This document shows, one piece after another, positions 16,539-24,425 of a stretch of 64,000 nt of DNA. Within the stretch, counting starts at the first letter, position 1, and each line of letters starts with the position of its first letter. The DNA comes from JAAYRQ01 sp035647815 (GTDB taxonomy: Bacteria > Bacillota > Syntrophomonadia > Syntrophomonadales > Syntrophomonadaceae), in assembly GCA_035647815.1 (NCBI GenBank), contig DASRMR010000031.1, forward strand, positions 1 to 64,000, given 5' to 3'. The notes beneath the pieces were generated by a model. That model was not told where the DNA came from. It did no database searches and saw only the letters and a program-made list of their open reading frames with translations. A program made the position numbers and the translations under genes.

Positions 16539-18446
16539 CTATTTATACATTACTTCTATTTTATCTTCGTAATGTTTTGTAACTACTTTACGTTTAATTT
16601 TCATAGTAGGGGTTAATTCTCCATCTTCTTCGGTAAATTTTCGAGTTAAAATTGAATAAGCTTTAATTTGCTCAAAATCTTCTAAATACTGATTTATACG
16701 TTTGACTTCATCATCTATTAAGTTTTTAACAAAATCATTATTCACCACATCTTCGCCTACTTCAATACAAGTCTGAACCCCATTGATTTCGGCAAATTTC
16801 AGCTTGCTTTCATCAAATTTTGTACCTTTATCACCTAGCATAAATAAAATCATATCAAAGGCAGGAACTAACAATGCTGAAATAAATTTCCGATTATCAC
16901 CTACTACCATTACTTGTTCTATAACAGGACTATCAGTAAATTTTAATTCAATTTTAGCTGGTGCCACATTTTTACCTGTATCCATAACTAAAATATCTTT
17001 CTTACGGTCTACAATCCGCAAGAAACCTTCATCATCCATTTCGCCTAAATCACCTGTCTTAAACCACCCATCATCAGTAAAAGCCTCTTTAGTCTCTTCG
17101 GGGTTCTTATAATATTCAGTTATTATTCCAATTCCTTTTACTAATATTTCGCCATCTTCGGCTAGTTTGACATCTACACCTGGCACTATTTTTGATAGCC
17201 ATCCGACTTTAGTTGCATTAGGATAACCATGACTTATACCAGCCGCTGTTTCCGTCAATCCCCATCCATTTAATAAAGGAAAGTTAAGTACCATGAAATT
17301 ATAATGTAGGTCAACTGGTAAATGTCCCCCACCAGAATAAGCTATCTGGAGGTTTCCACCTAATAATTGCCTCAGTTGGCTAAACACCATAGCATCCGCT
17401 CTTTTAAAATCAGCAGCTAAAGCTTCATCTAAACCGATAGTCGGATCTGCCGTAAAATCTACTGCACCATTTGGATTAGTTCGGGCTGCCAAGACCTTTT
17501 CCCCTATATCAAAAGCCCAATCAAATATTTTTTTCCCTTCTGGACTACTTACAAAGGCTCCCTTAAAACCTGAAAAAATTCTATCCCACAAGCGAGGTAC
17601 TAATAGTACCCAAGTAGGTTTAATCTCTTGAATATCTTGTAATAAAGTAGTCGGTTTTTCAGCAAAACCTATTAGCCCACCGACTGCAATCATAGCTAAA
17701 TAAGAATTGTTTCTTTCCCATATGTGGGCTAAAGGTAGTAGAGAAAATGCTACATCATTATAACTAGGATTATAGCCGCCTATTATCAGATGTTTAACAC
17801 TACGGGTTAAGGCACCGATTAATTCATTATGAGTTAGCAAACTACCTTTTAATTCCCCCATGGTACCCGAAGTATAAATAATACTAGAAGGATCATCACC
17901 TTTTATGGACTGCCATTTATTCTTATAAGCTTCAGGATTTTCACTAGCATATGTTTTACCAAGCTTCTTTAATGTAGTTATGTTAATTACCTTTTCATCT
18001 TCTAGGTCAGATTTAGAATCTAAAACAATCACTTTTTCTAAACCAGGCATCTCATCCCAAACACTCAAAACCCGTTTAGCAATATTATCATTTCCGGCCA
18101 TGATAAATTTAGCTTCGGAATGATTTGCTATAAATGCTGTTTCTTCACTTGATAAAGTGGGATAAATAGTAGCTACTATGCCACCGACATTTTGAATTGA
18201 CCAATCTGCCCAACCCCATTGTTGACTGGTATGAGCCATTAGCCCAACACATTCGCCCGGTTTTAACCCTAAACTCATTAGTCCCGTTCCCATTTCTTCA
18301 ACAATATTAGCAAAACCCCGGTAATTCAGAGTGACATAAGTTCCATCAAGCTTAAATTTCATAGCTGGTCTTTCACCAAAGTTGTCTACTGTATTATAAA
18401 ACATTTGTGGCAAAGTATTAACCGATCCAATAAAGCTTTTCAACAT
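16539..18446 (-). CDS. AMP-forming long-chain acyl-CoA synthetase
   Basis: 635 residues of the ANL superfamily. The AMP-binding P-loop reads YTSGTMGELKG (usual YTSGTTGxPKG, with T to M and P to L). Later motifs are GGGHLPVD, GWGLTETAAG, DGWFKTGDLG and DRKKDILVMDTGKNVAP. It should activate a fatty or aromatic acid with ATP and CoA to acyl-CoA, AMP and PPi, at the cytoplasmic membrane face. GGGGGAA precedes the ATG. It stands alone with its own terminator, divergent from the secreted-protein gene. The window also has acyl-CoA dehydrogenase homologues and a CoA-transferase, but far away. The chain length is not predictable. Confidence 0.9.
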   Translation of the reverse strand: MLKSFIGSVNTLPQMFYNTVDNFGERPAMKFKLDGTYVTLNYRGFANIVEEMGTGLMSLGLKPGECVGLMAHTSQQWGWADWSIQNVGGIVATIYPTLSSEETAFIANHSEAKFIMAGNDNIAKRVLSVWDEMPGLEKVIVLDSKSDLEDEKVINITTLKKLGKTYASENPEAYKNKWQSIKGDDPSSIIYTSGTMGELKGSLLTHNELIGALTRSVKHLIIGGYNPSYNDVAFSLLPLAHIWERNNSYLAMIAVGGLIGFAEKPTTLLQDIQEIKPTWVLLVPRLWDRIFSGFKGAFVSSPEGKKIFDWAFDIGEKVLAARTNPNGAVDFTADPTIGLDEALAADFKRADAMVFSQLRQLLGGNLQIAYSGGGHLPVDLHYNFMVLNFPLLNGWGLTETAAGISHGYPNATKVGWLSKIVPGVDVKLAEDGEILVKGIGIITEYYKNPEETKEAFTDDGWFKTGDLGEMDDEGFLRIVDRKKDILVMDTGKNVAPAKIELKFTDSPVIEQVMVVGDNRKFISALLVPAFDMILFMLGDKGTKFDESKLKFAEINGVQTCIEVGEDVVNNDFVKNLIDDEVKRINQYLEDFEQIKAYSILTRKFTEEDGELTPTMKIKRKVVTKHYEDKIEVMYK

Positions 18447-18595
18447 TACTAATTCCCCCTTTTTTAATATTCTAAAGATTCAATTATATATATATATTAT
18501 ATTGTAACAGAATAAGCCGTGATATATATGACAAAATGTCGTTTTTATTAGTTTATTTGGTATTTATAGGAATAATGTAGGCGACAAGAAGTCTT

Positions 18596-18623
18596 TTGTT
18601 ATTTATTACCATAAGGTTATACT
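18596..18623 (+). promoter_or_regulatory. Promoter of the secreted-protein gene
   Basis: TTGTTA (18596-18601) and TATACT (18618-18623) with a 16-base spacer lie 35 bases before the chosen start of the plus-strand gene. Confidence 0.55.
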
Positions 18624-18657
18624 ATTAAATATGAATACTAAGAAAGGAAGGAAAGAT

Positions 18658-19221
18658 ATGTATTATAAAACTTTGTTGGTTATCAGTTTGGTGTTTTTCT
18701 TTAATTGTAACCTAGCTTATAGTTCTGATTTACCTATCTCCAAAATTGTATTTACTCCTTCATCTGAAGCTACAGCATTAGAATATGAAAATATTGTTAA
18801 GGTTACTGAGTGCTTTGATGTCTATACAGCCTTTTTTGAAGATATCTATTTTATAGATGATAAAATTATATCTTTACATAATGAAAGTGCAAACAATGCT
18901 CTTGTGTTTCTCCAGAAAGGCTTTAATGAAGAGATAGCCTTTAATATATTAGATTACTATACTCATTGGGATGAAGACATTAATAAGCTGACTATCGTTC
19001 CTAAGGAGGGTATCCCAGTTTTTACAGAAAAGGATATTGAAAATTGCAGTTTTTATTATAATGATGAAAGTTTGACCCTAAAAATCAACTATTTCGATCC
19101 CTATGGATTAAATATTGATTTCACTTATTATGTTACGGCTTATAAAGTTGATGATAAATATATTATTAACGACCTGCACTGGCGAGAATATCATTCACCA
19201 AATCAAATACCTAAGAACTGA
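18658..19221 (+). CDS. Predicted secreted protein, function unknown
   Basis: About 187 residues when started at the ATG at 18658, which has GGAAGG 6 bases before it; the earlier ATG at 18631 lies before this ribosome site. A signal peptide is plausible (hydrophobic LLVISLVFFFNCNLAYS, cleavage after AYS). The mature part is acidic with alternating strands and contains IVPKEGIPVF followed by NCSFYYNDESLTLKINY. This has a distant look of small Gram-positive secreted regulators such as the IseA (DL-endopeptidase inhibitor) type, but I cannot claim that family. It is one of few plus-strand genes here, with its own promoter and terminator. Confidence 0.7.
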   Translation: MYYKTLLVISLVFFFNCNLAYSSDLPISKIVFTPSSEATALEYENIVKVTECFDVYTAFFEDIYFIDDKIISLHNESANNALVFLQKGFNEEIAFNILDYYTHWDEDINKLTIVPKEGIPVFTEKDIENCSFYYNDESLTLKINYFDPYGLNIDFTYYVTAYKVDDKYIINDLHWREYHSPNQIPKN

Positions 19222-19234
19222 TAACAGAAACTTA

Positions 19235-19264
19235 AAAGAGTCTGCATAATTATGCAGACTCTTT
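19235..19264. terminator. Bidirectional terminator
   Basis: A perfect 30-base palindrome (arms of 15, AAAGAGTCTGCATAA and its complement) lies between the plus-strand secreted-protein gene and the minus-strand tRNA-Val gene. T-rich sequence follows on the plus side. It can end both transcripts. Confidence 0.8.
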
Positions 19265-19276
19265 ATGTTTTTAATA

Positions 19277-19352
19277 TGGTGGGCGATGACAGGCTCGAAC
19301 TGCCGACCCCCTGCTTGTAAGGCAGGTGCTCTCCCGACTGAGCTAATCGCCC
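19277..19352 (-). tRNA. tRNA-Val (anticodon TAC)
   Basis: The minus strand folds as a cloverleaf: acceptor GGGCGAT/ATCGCCC, D arm AGCTCAG..., anticodon loop CTTACAA in stem CCTGC/GCAGG, T loop GTTCGAGCC, discriminator A and an encoded CCA. Last gene of the Met-Glu-Val unit. Confidence 0.96.
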
Positions 19353-19355
19353 AAA

Positions 19356-19430
19356 TGGTGACCCCTAGGGGACTCGAACCCCTGATACCGCCGTGAAAGG
19401 GCGATGTCTTAACCGCTTGACCAAGGGGCC
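19356..19430 (-). tRNA. tRNA-Glu (anticodon TTC)
   Basis: Cloverleaf on the minus strand: acceptor GGCCCCT/AGGGGTC, anticodon loop CTTTCAC with TTC, T arm GGGGTTCGAGTCCCC, encoded CCA. It lies 3 bases from tRNA-Val. Confidence 0.96.
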
Positions 19431-19436
19431 ATGTTA

Positions 19437-19512
19437 TGGTGGGCCTACCAGGACTTGAACCTGGGACCGACCGGTTATGAGCCGGTGGCTCTGCCAACTG
19501 AGCTATAGGCCC
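19437..19512 (-). tRNA. tRNA-Met or tRNA-Ile2 (anticodon CAT)
   Basis: Cloverleaf on the minus strand: acceptor GGGCCTA/TAGGCCC, anticodon loop CTCATAA in stem ACCGG/CCGGT, T arm CCAGGTTCAAGTCCTGG, encoded CCA. Elongator Met and lysidine-modified Ile2 tRNAs both carry CAT. The paired first base pair excludes initiator tRNA. The gene alone does not decide between the two. Confidence 0.9.
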
Positions 19513-19542
19513 AGGCTTTACTTCGTAAACCCCGCAAGAGTT

Positions 19543-19571
19543 AGTATAATAAAGATTCACCAAAAGGTCAA
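19543..19571 (-). promoter_or_regulatory. Promoter of the Met-Glu-Val tRNA unit
   Basis: TTGACC (19566-19571) and TATACT (19543-19548) with a 17-base spacer on the minus strand, 30 bases before the tRNA with anticodon CAT. Confidence 0.8.
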
Positions 19572-19611
19572 TAGTCTTTTAAAATATTCTCTTTCAGGTT
19601 ACTTTTCAAAT

Positions 19612-19641
19612 AAAAAGCGGTACCAGATTGGTTACCGCTTT
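19612..19641 (-). terminator. Terminator after tRNA-Asn
   Basis: Arms AAAGCGGTACC and GGTTACCGCTTT (one bulged T) around a 5-base loop. The minus-strand 3' side runs into TTTTT. It shows that tRNA-Asn is a single-gene transcript, apart from the Met-Glu-Val unit. Confidence 0.85.
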
Positions 19642-19651
19642 ATTTTTTTAA

Positions 19652-19726
<75 letters not shown>

Positions 19727-19743
19727 ATGCCCCAACGAAATAT

Positions 19744-19772
19744 ATTATATAATCTCATTGCAGTATTGTCAA
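19744..19772 (-). promoter_or_regulatory. Strong promoter of tRNA-Asn
   Basis: Perfect TTGACA (19767-19772) and perfect TATAAT (19744-19749) with a 17-base spacer on the minus strand, 18 bases before the tRNA 5' end. Confidence 0.9.
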
Positions 19773-19806
19773 CCTATCATTGCAAAGAAATGAACTAAAC
19801 GGGTAA

Positions 19807-20901
19807 TTATTCTATATAATCTTTTAGCTTTTTGCTACGAGAAGGATGTCTTAACTTTCTCAGTGCTTTGGCTTCTATCTGCCTAATTCTTTCCCTAGTC
19901 ACACCAAATTCTTGTCCTACTTCTTCTAAAGTTCTAGGTCTTCCATCATCTAGCCCAAATCTTAAACGCAGAACTTTTTCTTCTCTTTCAGTAAGCGTAT
20001 TAAGTATACCATCTAAATGTTCTCTTAGTAAAACGAATGAGGCTGACTCTTCTGGGGATTCTGCTTCCTCGTCAGTTATAAAGTCACCTAAATGGCTATC
20101 ATCTTCCTCGCCAATAGGAGTTTCTAGTGAAACGGGCTCTTGGGCCACCTTCATTATTTCGATAGCCCTGTCGACTGTAATGTCCATCTCTTCTGCTATT
20201 TCACCCGGAGTAGGTTCCCTACCTAAATCTTGTAGTAGGCTTCTTTGTACCCTAGATAATTTATTGATAGTTTCCACCATGTGCACAGGTATACGAATAG
20301 TTCTAGCTTGGTCGGCTATAGCTCTAGTTATGGCCTGTCTTATCCACCAAGTTGCATAGGTGCTAAATTTAAAGCCCTTTCGATAGTCAAACTTTTCTAC
20401 GGCTTTCATGAGCCCTAGATTTCCCTCTTGAATTAAATCTAAGAAAAGCATACCACGACCTACATAACGCTTAGCAATACTAACTACTAATCTTAAGTTA
20501 GCTTCTACTAATTGTTTTTTAGCCTCGTCTTCACCAGCTTCATTTCTGATCGCTAGATCAACTTCTTCCTCGGCAGTTAAAAGGGATACTCTACCGATTT
20601 CTTTCAAGTACATTCTTACAGGGTCATCTACATCTACCCCTTCAGGAGGTGATACAGCCTCTTTTTCAACATCTTTTTCCTTTTCTTCTTCTTCTTCGTC
20701 CTCATCTTCTTCATTATCTAACTCATTACTAACACTTATCCCTAAGGTTTTAAAATGCTCAAGTATATCATCTATCTCATCTGCCTCTAAATTAAAGGCC
20801 TGCAAATACTCGTTTATCTCCTCATAGGTTAAACTTTTTGTTTTTTTACCTTGTTCCGCCAAGACAACTACTGCTTCTGCAAGGTTTTTATCTGCTTTCA
20901 T
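19807..20901 (-). CDS. rpoD: Housekeeping sigma factor SigA/RpoD
   Basis: 364 residues, the size of Gram-positive SigA. After a very acidic stretch (about 61-78, mostly Glu and Asp) come region 1.2 (DPVRMYLKEIG), region 2 with YATWWIRQAI, region 3, and region 4 with VTRERIRQIEAKALRKL and the -35-recognition helix. It directs RNA polymerase to TTGACA/TATAAT promoters, of which several are visible in this window. Its start overlaps the dnaG stop by 4 bases (ATGA), so the two are translationally coupled, as in the classical macromolecular synthesis operon. Confidence 0.98.
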   Translation of the reverse strand: MKADKNLAEAVVVLAEQGKKTKSLTYEEINEYLQAFNLEADEIDDILEHFKTLGISVSNELDNEEDEDEEEEEKEKDVEKEAVSPPEGVDVDDPVRMYLKEIGRVSLLTAEEEVDLAIRNEAGEDEAKKQLVEANLRLVVSIAKRYVGRGMLFLDLIQEGNLGLMKAVEKFDYRKGFKFSTYATWWIRQAITRAIADQARTIRIPVHMVETINKLSRVQRSLLQDLGREPTPGEIAEEMDITVDRAIEIMKVAQEPVSLETPIGEEDDSHLGDFITDEEAESPEESASFVLLREHLDGILNTLTEREEKVLRLRFGLDDGRPRTLEEVGQEFGVTRERIRQIEAKALRKLRHPSRSKKLKDYIE

Positions 20902-22664
20902 AATATCCTCCTTTCCCGGGTAGTATTTATTATTGAATCAAGACTTAAAATGAAGTTTAGCATAGATTCAAAATCGCCATTTTGGCTTATATTATCTAGT
21001 TTTTGATACATTTCATGCCATTTCCTTTGCTCTTTATTTATAGCAACTCGTTTTAAGAAGTCATTTATTTCATATTCTTTTAAAGGTTTTTCTTCCGAAC
21101 ATAACATTATTCGTGCCCAAATTGTTTCTAGACCATGTTCCCTGATTATCTTTTCTAACTCTATATTATTCTTATAATTCTTTATTATATAAGCCAGTTG
21201 TTTCACATCAGGTTGGGAAAATAATTTGGATACATCATACTGTGCTATTCGGTTAAATATGTCATCATCGACAATCATAGTTGCTAATATCTTCTCTTCT
21301 AAGCTATAATTAATGTAATATCTATTATCTTTAATTATTTGCTTTTTATTCCTTTTTATACCTACACTAGAGATTGTTTTGCTTTTCAAGTTAAATTCAC
21401 GATATATTAAGTTTTCTTCGGTTTCTAGTTTTCGAGCTATTAGTTTAATAATATAATCTTTTTCTAGTTCGCTGCTTATTCTCGAAAAATCTGAACGTAA
21501 ATTATTTATTATTTTTATTTTATCGTCTATATACAAGTGTTCTACTTTACTTATATATCTATTAAGTTTAAATTCTATAGGATTAACCTTGTTATTCTTT
21601 AAAAACTGCAAAAAATCCTCTTTTCCGTATAAATCTAAATATTCATCAGGATCTATAGAGCCAGGTAAAGTTAAAACCTCAATTTTAATATTATCTTCAA
21701 CTAATACATCAATTACTCTTAATGTTTCCCTTTGCCCAGCTTCGTCACCATCGTATAAAACTATTACTGCTTCTGCATACTTTTTTATCAGCTGAGCCTG
21801 CTCATTAGTAAAAGCAGTTCCTAAAGAAGCCACAACATTTTCAATTCCATATTGATTCAACTTAATGCAATCTGTATAACCTTCTACTAAAATAACTTGG
21901 TTACTTAGCCTTATCAATTGTTTGCTTTGATAAAGTCCGTAAAGATTTCTCCTTTTTGAAAAAATATCTGTTTCAGGACTATTTAAATATTTTGGCATAC
22001 TATCATCTATAGCCCGACCCCCAAAGCCCACTATATCCCCATTATAAGCAAAAATAGGAAATATTATCCGGTTTCTAAAAAGATCATAATACCTTTTAGC
22101 CTTTTCACTATATTTTATTAACCCTGCCAACTTAAGATCCTCTATGGAAAATCCCTTCTTAACCATATAGTTTTCCAAACTGTTCCACGCCTCATCCGCA
22201 TATCCTACCTGGAATTTATCAGCAGCTGCTAAAGTTATATTGCGGTTAGCCAGATACTCTAAAGCAGGATTATCCGGCTGAGTCAGGCATTCTTGAAAAT
22301 ACTTAGCTACAGCTGAATTAATCGCAATTGTCTGTCTTTTACGATTATATTCTTTATTAGAACTCGCTTTCACCGGTTCAATACCAATTTTTGTAGCCAA
22401 AGATTCCAAAGCTTCCGGGAAATCCATGTTATTACTTTTCATTAAGAAGGTAAAAATATCTCCACCAACATTACAACCGAAACAATAAAACATGTTTTTC
22501 TCTGGGGTAACACAAAACGATGCAGTCTTTTCCCCATGAAAAGGACATTTACCCCAATACCTATTTCCTTTTCTAGTCAATTCTACAGTCTCAGATACTA
22601 ATTCAACTATATCTATACGAGACCTAATTTCTTCAACAATATCGTCATTGTAGTATCTTGTCAT
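20898..22664 (-). CDS. dnaG: DNA primase
   Basis: 588 residues. The N-terminal zinc ribbon reads CPFHGEKTASFCV, then FYCFGC. The TOPRIM core has VEGYTDCIKL (near 259) and YDGDEAGQRE. A poorly conserved C-terminal domain follows that should bind the DnaB helicase. It makes RNA primers for lagging-strand synthesis. It lies between dgt and rpoD, the usual Firmicutes order, with a gap of 73 bases after dgt and a 4-base overlap with rpoD. Confidence 0.97.
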   Translation of the reverse strand: MTRYYNDDIVEEIRSRIDIVELVSETVELTRKGNRYWGKCPFHGEKTASFCVTPEKNMFYCFGCNVGGDIFTFLMKSNNMDFPEALESLATKIGIEPVKASSNKEYNRKRQTIAINSAVAKYFQECLTQPDNPALEYLANRNITLAAADKFQVGYADEAWNSLENYMVKKGFSIEDLKLAGLIKYSEKAKRYYDLFRNRIIFPIFAYNGDIVGFGGRAIDDSMPKYLNSPETDIFSKRRNLYGLYQSKQLIRLSNQVILVEGYTDCIKLNQYGIENVVASLGTAFTNEQAQLIKKYAEAVIVLYDGDEAGQRETLRVIDVLVEDNIKIEVLTLPGSIDPDEYLDLYGKEDFLQFLKNNKVNPIEFKLNRYISKVEHLYIDDKIKIINNLRSDFSRISSELEKDYIIKLIARKLETEENLIYREFNLKSKTISSVGIKRNKKQIIKDNRYYINYSLEEKILATMIVDDDIFNRIAQYDVSKLFSQPDVKQLAYIIKNYKNNIELEKIIREHGLETIWARIMLCSEEKPLKEYEINDFLKRVAINKEQRKWHEMYQKLDNISQNGDFESMLNFILSLDSIINTTRERRIL

Positions 22665-22737
22665 TACTTCACCTAATATTCTATAAGTTTATAATAATTC
22701 CTTCTATATTTTCGAATTTTGTCTAAAATATATTCAT

Positions 22738-23805
22738 TTAACTATAATCGGGGAAAAATTTAAGCGTATCTGGCACCAAAGATTGGGGAATATATATATC
22801 CTTAAATACTGCTACACAATAAGCATCACTCATACCAGAAATATAATCTACTACTGCTCGCTCTAATCCTTCTTCATCAGCAATTTGTTTATATAGGGGA
22901 CTCATTTTGCTAGGGTGTTTCTTGTAAAATTTAAAAAGATGTTCAATTATAAACATTGCCCTAGTCCGTTCCGCTTTACATACTGGTCCTCGATATATAG
23001 TTTCAAACATAAAATTCCTCAGTTTCTTAAAAGCTTCTTCAATAGTAGGGCTTGGCTCTACTTCATAATTTTTCACTGAAGATATTTGTCTCCTAGTATG
23101 TTTGATAGTATCAGTTACTAAAGTCCCTATACGTTCACTATGAGAATATCCTAGTATCTCCAGATATTCACGAGGAATATCTTCTATTTTTAGAAGTCCT
23201 GCCCTTATAGAATCATCAATATCATGTTGTACATAAGCGATTTTATCACTTATTCTAATTACTTGCCCTTCTAGAGTGTCAGCTTGCTTAGCACCTGTTC
23301 CATAGCCGCTATGGTGCAGAATGCCATCTAAGACTTCTAGGCTTAAATTAAGCCCGTTTCTATCCCGGCGTTGCTCAATCCTAGTTAAAACACGCACACT
23401 ATTCTCGTTATGACGAAACCCTGTATCGATTAAATCATTTAAAATTTGTTCACCTGCATGTGCAAATGGTGTATGCCCAACATCATGCCCTAGTGCTATC
23501 GCCTCAATTAAATCAATATTTAGGTTTAATCCTGCACCAATAGTCTTTGCAATTTGATTAACTTCTAATGTATGAGTTAAACGACTACGATAATGATCAC
23601 CTGGTGGTGCTATGAAAACCTGGGTTTTATGTTTTAGTCGGCGAAAAGATTTGGAATGAATAATACGATCCCGATCAACCATAAAACAGGTTCTTATTTG
23701 ATCTGGTACTTCCTCTGATTCTCTTCCCTTAGATGCAGTCGCCAAAAGTCCATAAGGAGCTATTGTTTTAGCTTCACGTAGTTCAATTTCTTCCCTGATC
23801 AACAC
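22738..23805 (-). CDS. dgt: dGTPase-like HD-domain triphosphohydrolase
   Basis: 355 residues with the HD metal site: RLTHTLEVNQIAK and ALGHDVGHTPFAHAGE. This is the deoxyguanosinetriphosphate triphosphohydrolase-like family (short, Gram-positive type). It should remove triphosphate from dNTPs; the true dNTP preference is not readable. The start is GTG at 23805 (or the adjacent TTG) after AGGGGTGA. It heads a dgt-dnaG-rpoD cluster. A terminator-like hairpin ends only about 12 bases before its ribosome site, an unusual arrangement. Confidence 0.92.
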   Translation of the reverse strand: MLIREEIELREAKTIAPYGLLATASKGRESEEVPDQIRTCFMVDRDRIIHSKSFRRLKHKTQVFIAPPGDHYRSRLTHTLEVNQIAKTIGAGLNLNIDLIEAIALGHDVGHTPFAHAGEQILNDLIDTGFRHNENSVRVLTRIEQRRDRNGLNLSLEVLDGILHHSGYGTGAKQADTLEGQVIRISDKIAYVQHDIDDSIRAGLLKIEDIPREYLEILGYSHSERIGTLVTDTIKHTRRQISSVKNYEVEPSPTIEEAFKKLRNFMFETIYRGPVCKAERTRAMFIIEHLFKFYKKHPSKMSPLYKQIADEEGLERAVVDYISGMSDAYCVAVFKDIYIPQSLVPDTLKFFPDYS

Positions 23806-23817
23806 TAAATCACCCCT

Positions 23818-23854
23818 AAATAAAGAAAAACCTTATGCCTATGGGGGCTTAAGG
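23818..23854 (-). terminator. Intrinsic terminator or attenuator just before dgt
   Basis: On the minus strand CCTTA/TAAGG plus GCC/GGC (one internal A-A mismatch) close a 6-base loop, and TTTTTCTTTATTT follows. It lies about 25 bases upstream of the dgt start codon, so transcripts from further upstream would end here unless the hairpin is prevented from forming. Confidence 0.7.
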
Positions 23855-24301
23855 ATTTAAAACATTACTTCAAATCACTAATAAAGGCTAACTTGTTCTC
23901 AAACTTTTGGTTGTTCGTGCTAGCTCAATTATTCCTTTTCCTAATATACCTGTTCTTTATAAAGCATATATATCTTCATTAAAAGGTTTTTACTGGCACA
24001 ACCAAAGTACCATTTACTACTACGGTTAAATTATCAGATATTTCCCACCTATATACTTAAATTCTACAAAAGTATCATTAATCCTTTAAGTGAAAATAAA
24101 TATTGCATTACAACTGATGAATAAGATAGAACAAGGGTGGGACAAGGGGACAGGGTTATTGTCCCTGCGACACCCATAACTCTTAGGACTATTCATTATA
24201 TCAAAATATGCTGTATCGAGCAAGAAAATATTATTACCTAGGATAGTGTTAACTATTTTAAATGAAAAAGCTGTTATAGGAAACTGATGGCATAAAATAA
24301 G
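23855..24301. other. Unassigned region that may encode an RNA or leader
   Basis: About 450 bases without a convincing reading frame on either strand, lying between the ppdK terminator and a terminator in front of dgt. Because an intrinsic terminator closes it on the minus strand, something here is probably transcribed: either a small RNA or the leader of the dgt-dnaG-rpoD operon. I did not recognise 6S RNA, tmRNA or any known riboswitch, and no strong promoter stood out. Confidence 0.4.
24131..24175. repeat. GC-rich intergenic repeat, copy C
   Basis: GACAAGGGGACAGGGTT here resembles the GACGCGGGGACGGGGTT core of copies A and B (15 of 17 positions). GGGACA (24147-24152) and TGTCCC (24160-24165) form an inverted repeat within it. 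Confidence 0.45.
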
Positions 24302-24334
24302 AATTAGCCAAGGAGTCAGACTCCTTGGCTAATT
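24302..24334 (-). terminator. Terminator of ppdK
   Basis: A perfect inverted repeat with 16-base arms (AATTAGCCAAGGAGTC and complement) around a single base. On the minus strand TTCTTATTTTATG follows. It is about 90 bases after the ppdK stop codon. Confidence 0.8.
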
Positions 24335-24344
24335 TATGGGATGT

Positions 24345-24377
24345 GTGACAAACGAAATGTCCCCTGCCACGGTGGGA
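24345..24377. repeat. GC-rich intergenic repeat-like segment, copy D
   Basis: TGTCCCCTGCCACGG is an inverted partner to AGGGGACA of copy C: the two 8-base segments (24145-24152 and 24360-24367) are exact reverse complements. It lies between the ppdK stop codon and its terminator. Assignment to the same element class is tentative. Confidence 0.35.
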
Positions 24378-24425
24378 TTTTATAGTTTCAGCTGGCAATC
24401 AAAAATCTGCCCTGCATATTACTTA

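Noticed and set aside
18658..19221. Lipoprotein call for the secreted protein because of a Cys near the end of the hydrophobic stretch
   Set aside because: The residues before the Cys (FFFNC) do not fit a lipobox; an AYS type I cleavage site fits better.
19832..20359. A 175-codon frame antisense to rpoD
   Set aside because: Serine- and leucine-rich shadow of the sigma factor gene, no ribosome site.
23855..24301. 6S RNA gene
   Set aside because: The length and terminator fit, but I could not draw the long closing stem with a central bubble that 6S RNA needs, so it is left unassigned.
24302..24334. Near-perfect 33-base palindrome considered as an attachment site or cruciform
   Set aside because: It is placed just after ppdK with a T-rich tail on the minus strand, so a terminator explains it; no integrase is nearby.
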